Below are positions 62,075 through 64,000 of a stretch of DNA of 64,000 bases, one piece after another (the stretch's first letter is position 1; each line of letters opens with the position of its first letter). The stretch spans positions 124,001 through 188,000 of the forward strand of contig NZ_LHVE01000015.1 of assembly GCF_001269655.1 (NCBI RefSeq), in the 5' to 3' direction. The position numbers and the translations under genes were made by a program. The notes under the pieces were generated by a model. That model ran no database searches, was not told the origin of the DNA, and saw only the letters and a program-made list of their open reading frames with translations. Source of the DNA: Pseudomonas thivervalensis. Lineage in GTDB: Bacteria > Pseudomonadota > Gammaproteobacteria > Pseudomonadales > Pseudomonadaceae.

Positions 62075-62713
62075 ATGCCCATCCTCGAGATCCGCCATCC
62101 GCTGATCAGACACAAACTCGGCCTGATGCGCCGCGCCGATATCAGCACGAAGAATTTCCGTGAACTGGCCCAGGAAGTCGGTGCCCTGCTCACCTACGAA
62201 GCCACCAAGGACCTGCCGCTGGAGTCCTATGAAATCGACGGCTGGGCCGGTACGGTCCAGGTCGAGAAAATCGCCGGCAAGAAAATCACCGTGGTGCCAA
62301 TCCTGCGCGCCGGCATCGGCATGCTCGAGGGCGTCCTGAGCCTGATCCCGGGGGCCAAGGTCAGCGCCGTGGGCGTGGCTCGCAACGAGCAGACCCTGCA
62401 AGCGCACACCTACCTGGAAAAACTGGTACCGGAAATCGACGAGCGCCTGGCAATGATCATCGACCCGATGCTCGCCACCGGCAGCTCCATGGTCGCCACC
62501 ATCGACCTGCTGAAAAAAGCCGGTTGCCGGGACATCCGCGCCATGGTGTTGGTCGCGGCCCCCGAAGGCATCAAGGCCGTGCACGACGCCCACCCGGATG
62601 TGACCATCTACACCGCGTCCATCGACCAGAAACTCAATGAGCATGGCTACATCATCCCGGGCCTGGGCGATGCCGGCGACAAGATCTTCGGCACCAAGCA
62701 GAAGGACGCTTGA
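62075..62713 (+). CDS. upp: uracil phosphoribosyltransferase
   Basis: 212 residues from ATG 62075 (homologues begin MPILEIRHPLIRHKLGLMRR). YEIDGWAGTVQVEKIAGKKI, ILRAGIGMLEGVLSLIPGAK, the PRPP site DPMLATGSSMVATIDLL, and the uracil site YIIPGLGDAGDKIFGTK are all intact. It makes UMP from uracil and PRPP. First gene of upp-uraA, two bases before the permease gene, so uptake and salvage are coupled. CCGGAG precedes the start. Confidence 0.96.
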   Translation: MPILEIRHPLIRHKLGLMRRADISTKNFRELAQEVGALLTYEATKDLPLESYEIDGWAGTVQVEKIAGKKITVVPILRAGIGMLEGVLSLIPGAKVSAVGVARNEQTLQAHTYLEKLVPEIDERLAMIIDPMLATGSSMVATIDLLKKAGCRDIRAMVLVAAPEGIKAVHDAHPDVTIYTASIDQKLNEHGYIIPGLGDAGDKIFGTKQKDA

Positions 62714-62715
62714 GC

Positions 62716-63990
62716 ATGCAGGACGAGTTCAACGATCCGCTCTGGCGCCAGGTCCTGTCCGGCGCACAGATGCTGTTCGTCGCCTTCGGCGCGCTGGTAT
62801 TGATGCCGCTGATCACCGGGCTGGACCCTAACGTGGCACTGTTCACCGCCGGCCTGGGGACGATCCTGTTCCAAGTCGTGACCGGACGCCAGGTGCCGGT
62901 CTTCCTGGCCTCGAGCTTTGCCTTCATCACCCCGATCATCCTCGCCAAGGGCCAGTTCGGCCTGGCCGCGACCATGGGCGGCGTGATGGCGGCGGGTTTC
63001 GTCTACACCTTTCTGGGCCTGGCGGTGAAGATCAAGGGCACCGGGTTCATCGACCGGCTGCTGCCGCCGGTGGTGATTGGCCCGGTGATCATCTCCATCG
63101 GCCTGGCCATGGCGCCGATTGCCGCCAACATGGCGATGGGCAAGGCCGGCGACGGCACCGAGCTGATTCATTATCAGACCGCGATGCTGATTTCGATGCC
63201 GGCCCTGCTCACCACCCTGATTGTCGCGGTGTTCGGCAAAGGCATCTTCCGCCTGGTGCCGATCATTTCCGGCGTGCTGGTGGGCTTCGCCATGGCGTTT
63301 TTCTTCGGCGTCGTGGACACCGCGAAAATCGCCGCCGCGCCATGGTTCGCCCTGCCGGCCTTCACCGCGCCGGAGTTCAACTGGCAGGCGATCCTGTTCA
63401 TCGTACCGGTTGCCCTGGCGCCGGCCATCGAGCACATCGGCGGCGTGATTGCCGTGGGCAGTGTGACCGGCCGCGACTACCTGAAAAAACCCGGCCTGCA
63501 CCGCACCTTGCTCGGTGACGGCATTGCCACCACCGCAGCCGGCCTGTTCGGCGGCCCGCCAAACACCACCTACGCCGAAGTGACCGGCGCGGTGATGCTG
63601 ACCAAGAACTACAACCCGAAGATCATGACCTGGGCGGCGATCTTTGCCATCAGCCTGGCGTTCATCGGCAAGTTCGGCGCGCTGCTGCAAAGCATCCCGG
63701 TACCGGTGATGGGAGGGATCCTGTGCCTGTTGTTCGGTTCGATCGCGGCGGTGGGCATGAACACGCTGATCCGCCACAAGATCGACCTGGGCGAGGCGCG
63801 CAACCTGGTGATCGTTTCAGTGACGCTGGTGTTTGGCATCGGCGGCGTGCTGGTGGGCACCGGCACCGGCCCGGACGACTTCGGCCTCAAAGGCATCGCG
63901 CTGTGCGCGGTGGTGGCGATTGCGCTGAACCTGCTGCTGCCGGGCAATGACGGCTGGAAGCAGAAGAAGGCGGATGAGCCGCTGCTGTAA
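62716..63990 (+). CDS. uraA: uracil permease (NCS2/NAT family)
   Basis: 424 residues from ATG 62716, two bases after the upp stop. NAT-family helices: VLMPLITGLDPNVALFTAGL, QVPVFLASSFAFITPIILAK, and the substrate segment APAIEHIGGVIAVGSVTGRD with the conserved Glu-His. GLFGGPPNTTYAEVTGAVML is the NAT motif. It imports uracil by proton symport for Upp. The gene is complete, ending 10 bases before the window edge. Confidence 0.94.
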   Translation: MQDEFNDPLWRQVLSGAQMLFVAFGALVLMPLITGLDPNVALFTAGLGTILFQVVTGRQVPVFLASSFAFITPIILAKGQFGLAATMGGVMAAGFVYTFLGLAVKIKGTGFIDRLLPPVVIGPVIISIGLAMAPIAANMAMGKAGDGTELIHYQTAMLISMPALLTTLIVAVFGKGIFRLVPIISGVLVGFAMAFFFGVVDTAKIAAAPWFALPAFTAPEFNWQAILFIVPVALAPAIEHIGGVIAVGSVTGRDYLKKPGLHRTLLGDGIATTAAGLFGGPPNTTYAEVTGAVMLTKNYNPKIMTWAAIFAISLAFIGKFGALLQSIPVPVMGGILCLLFGSIAAVGMNTLIRHKIDLGEARNLVIVSVTLVFGIGGVLVGTGTGPDDFGLKGIALCAVVAIALNLLLPGNDGWKQKKADEPLL

Positions 63991-64000
63991 ATCAACCAGT

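Overview
The window looks like a chromosomal segment of a fluorescent-group Pseudomonas. It is GC-rich and densely coded, and its intergenic gaps carry inverted pairs of two Pseudomonas REP families (core GTGGCGAGGGAGCTTGCTCC and core GTGGGAGCGAGCTTGCTCGC) plus a third family (core GATCGCAGCCTTCGGCAG). As far as I remember PAO1 gene order, several blocks match it: hmgR/hmgA-fahA-maiA; folM-folE-folX; trxB...cysZ...glycosyltransferase...OYE...gpx...slyD...pta; cysNC-cysD-nif3-algW; mqo...PA4642-like...hpt/upp-uraA. I see no rRNA, tRNA, CRISPR array, transposase or prophage gene.

Left part (1-24.5 kb). A psiE fragment, a LexA-boxed yebG and a MocR-type regulator precede an operon at 2649-8080: BenE-type transporter, FAD amine oxidase, RidA, fold-type II PLP enzyme and a second-copy SHMT. 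It looks like an uncharacterised amino-acid catabolic unit. A leucine-dehydrogenase homologue lacking the usual GGGK lysine and a SirB1-like protein follow. Next comes the homogentisate branch of Tyr/Phe catabolism, hmgA-fahA-maiA, with divergent hmgR and a perfect CGTAATTCAATTACG operator. After it come a MalT-like LuxR regulator, a DUF1302/DUF1329 envelope pair, and an SDR, alpha/beta-hydrolase and class II aldolase set that may belong to the same lipid or ester function.

Middle (24.5-46.8 kb). A flavodoxin is followed by a blue-light module: a short LOV protein numbered like PpSB1-LOV with C53 and Q116, a PilZ-like protein, and a LitR-type MerR regulator that has lost its B12 ligand residues. 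The regulator is divergent from an ABM-domain membrane protein and the tetrahydromonapterin genes folM-folE-folX. Housekeeping follows: DUF1244, HopJ-like, class III aminotransferase, trxB, cysZ, a GT4 glycosyltransferase, an OYE reductase, gpx, slyD, DUF3565, pta with no ackA, an acyltransferase, the sulfate activation genes cysD and cysNC, a Nif3-like protein and the envelope-stress protease AlgW.

Right part (46.8-64 kb). A repeat element with ten tandem GATCTT hexamers lies before a TonB-dependent receptor paired with a DUF4198 periplasmic protein, a probable metal-uptake unit. Then come an HMCES/YedK-like protein with two active-site residues replaced, small conserved proteins (DUF2007, CPXCG, YajG lipoprotein and others), a large acyltransferase, mqo behind a 738-bp leader region, a SulP transporter with STAS domain, WbuC, and the nucleobase salvage genes hpt, upp and uraA.

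The most interesting items are the LOV/LitR/pterin neighbourhood, the MocR-controlled amine-oxidase/RidA/SHMT operon with its repeated ATTGARTC sites, the two enzymes with missing catalytic residues, the nested repeat with the hexamer expansion, and a strong plus-strand terminator at 21294-21323 with no coding gene in front of it.
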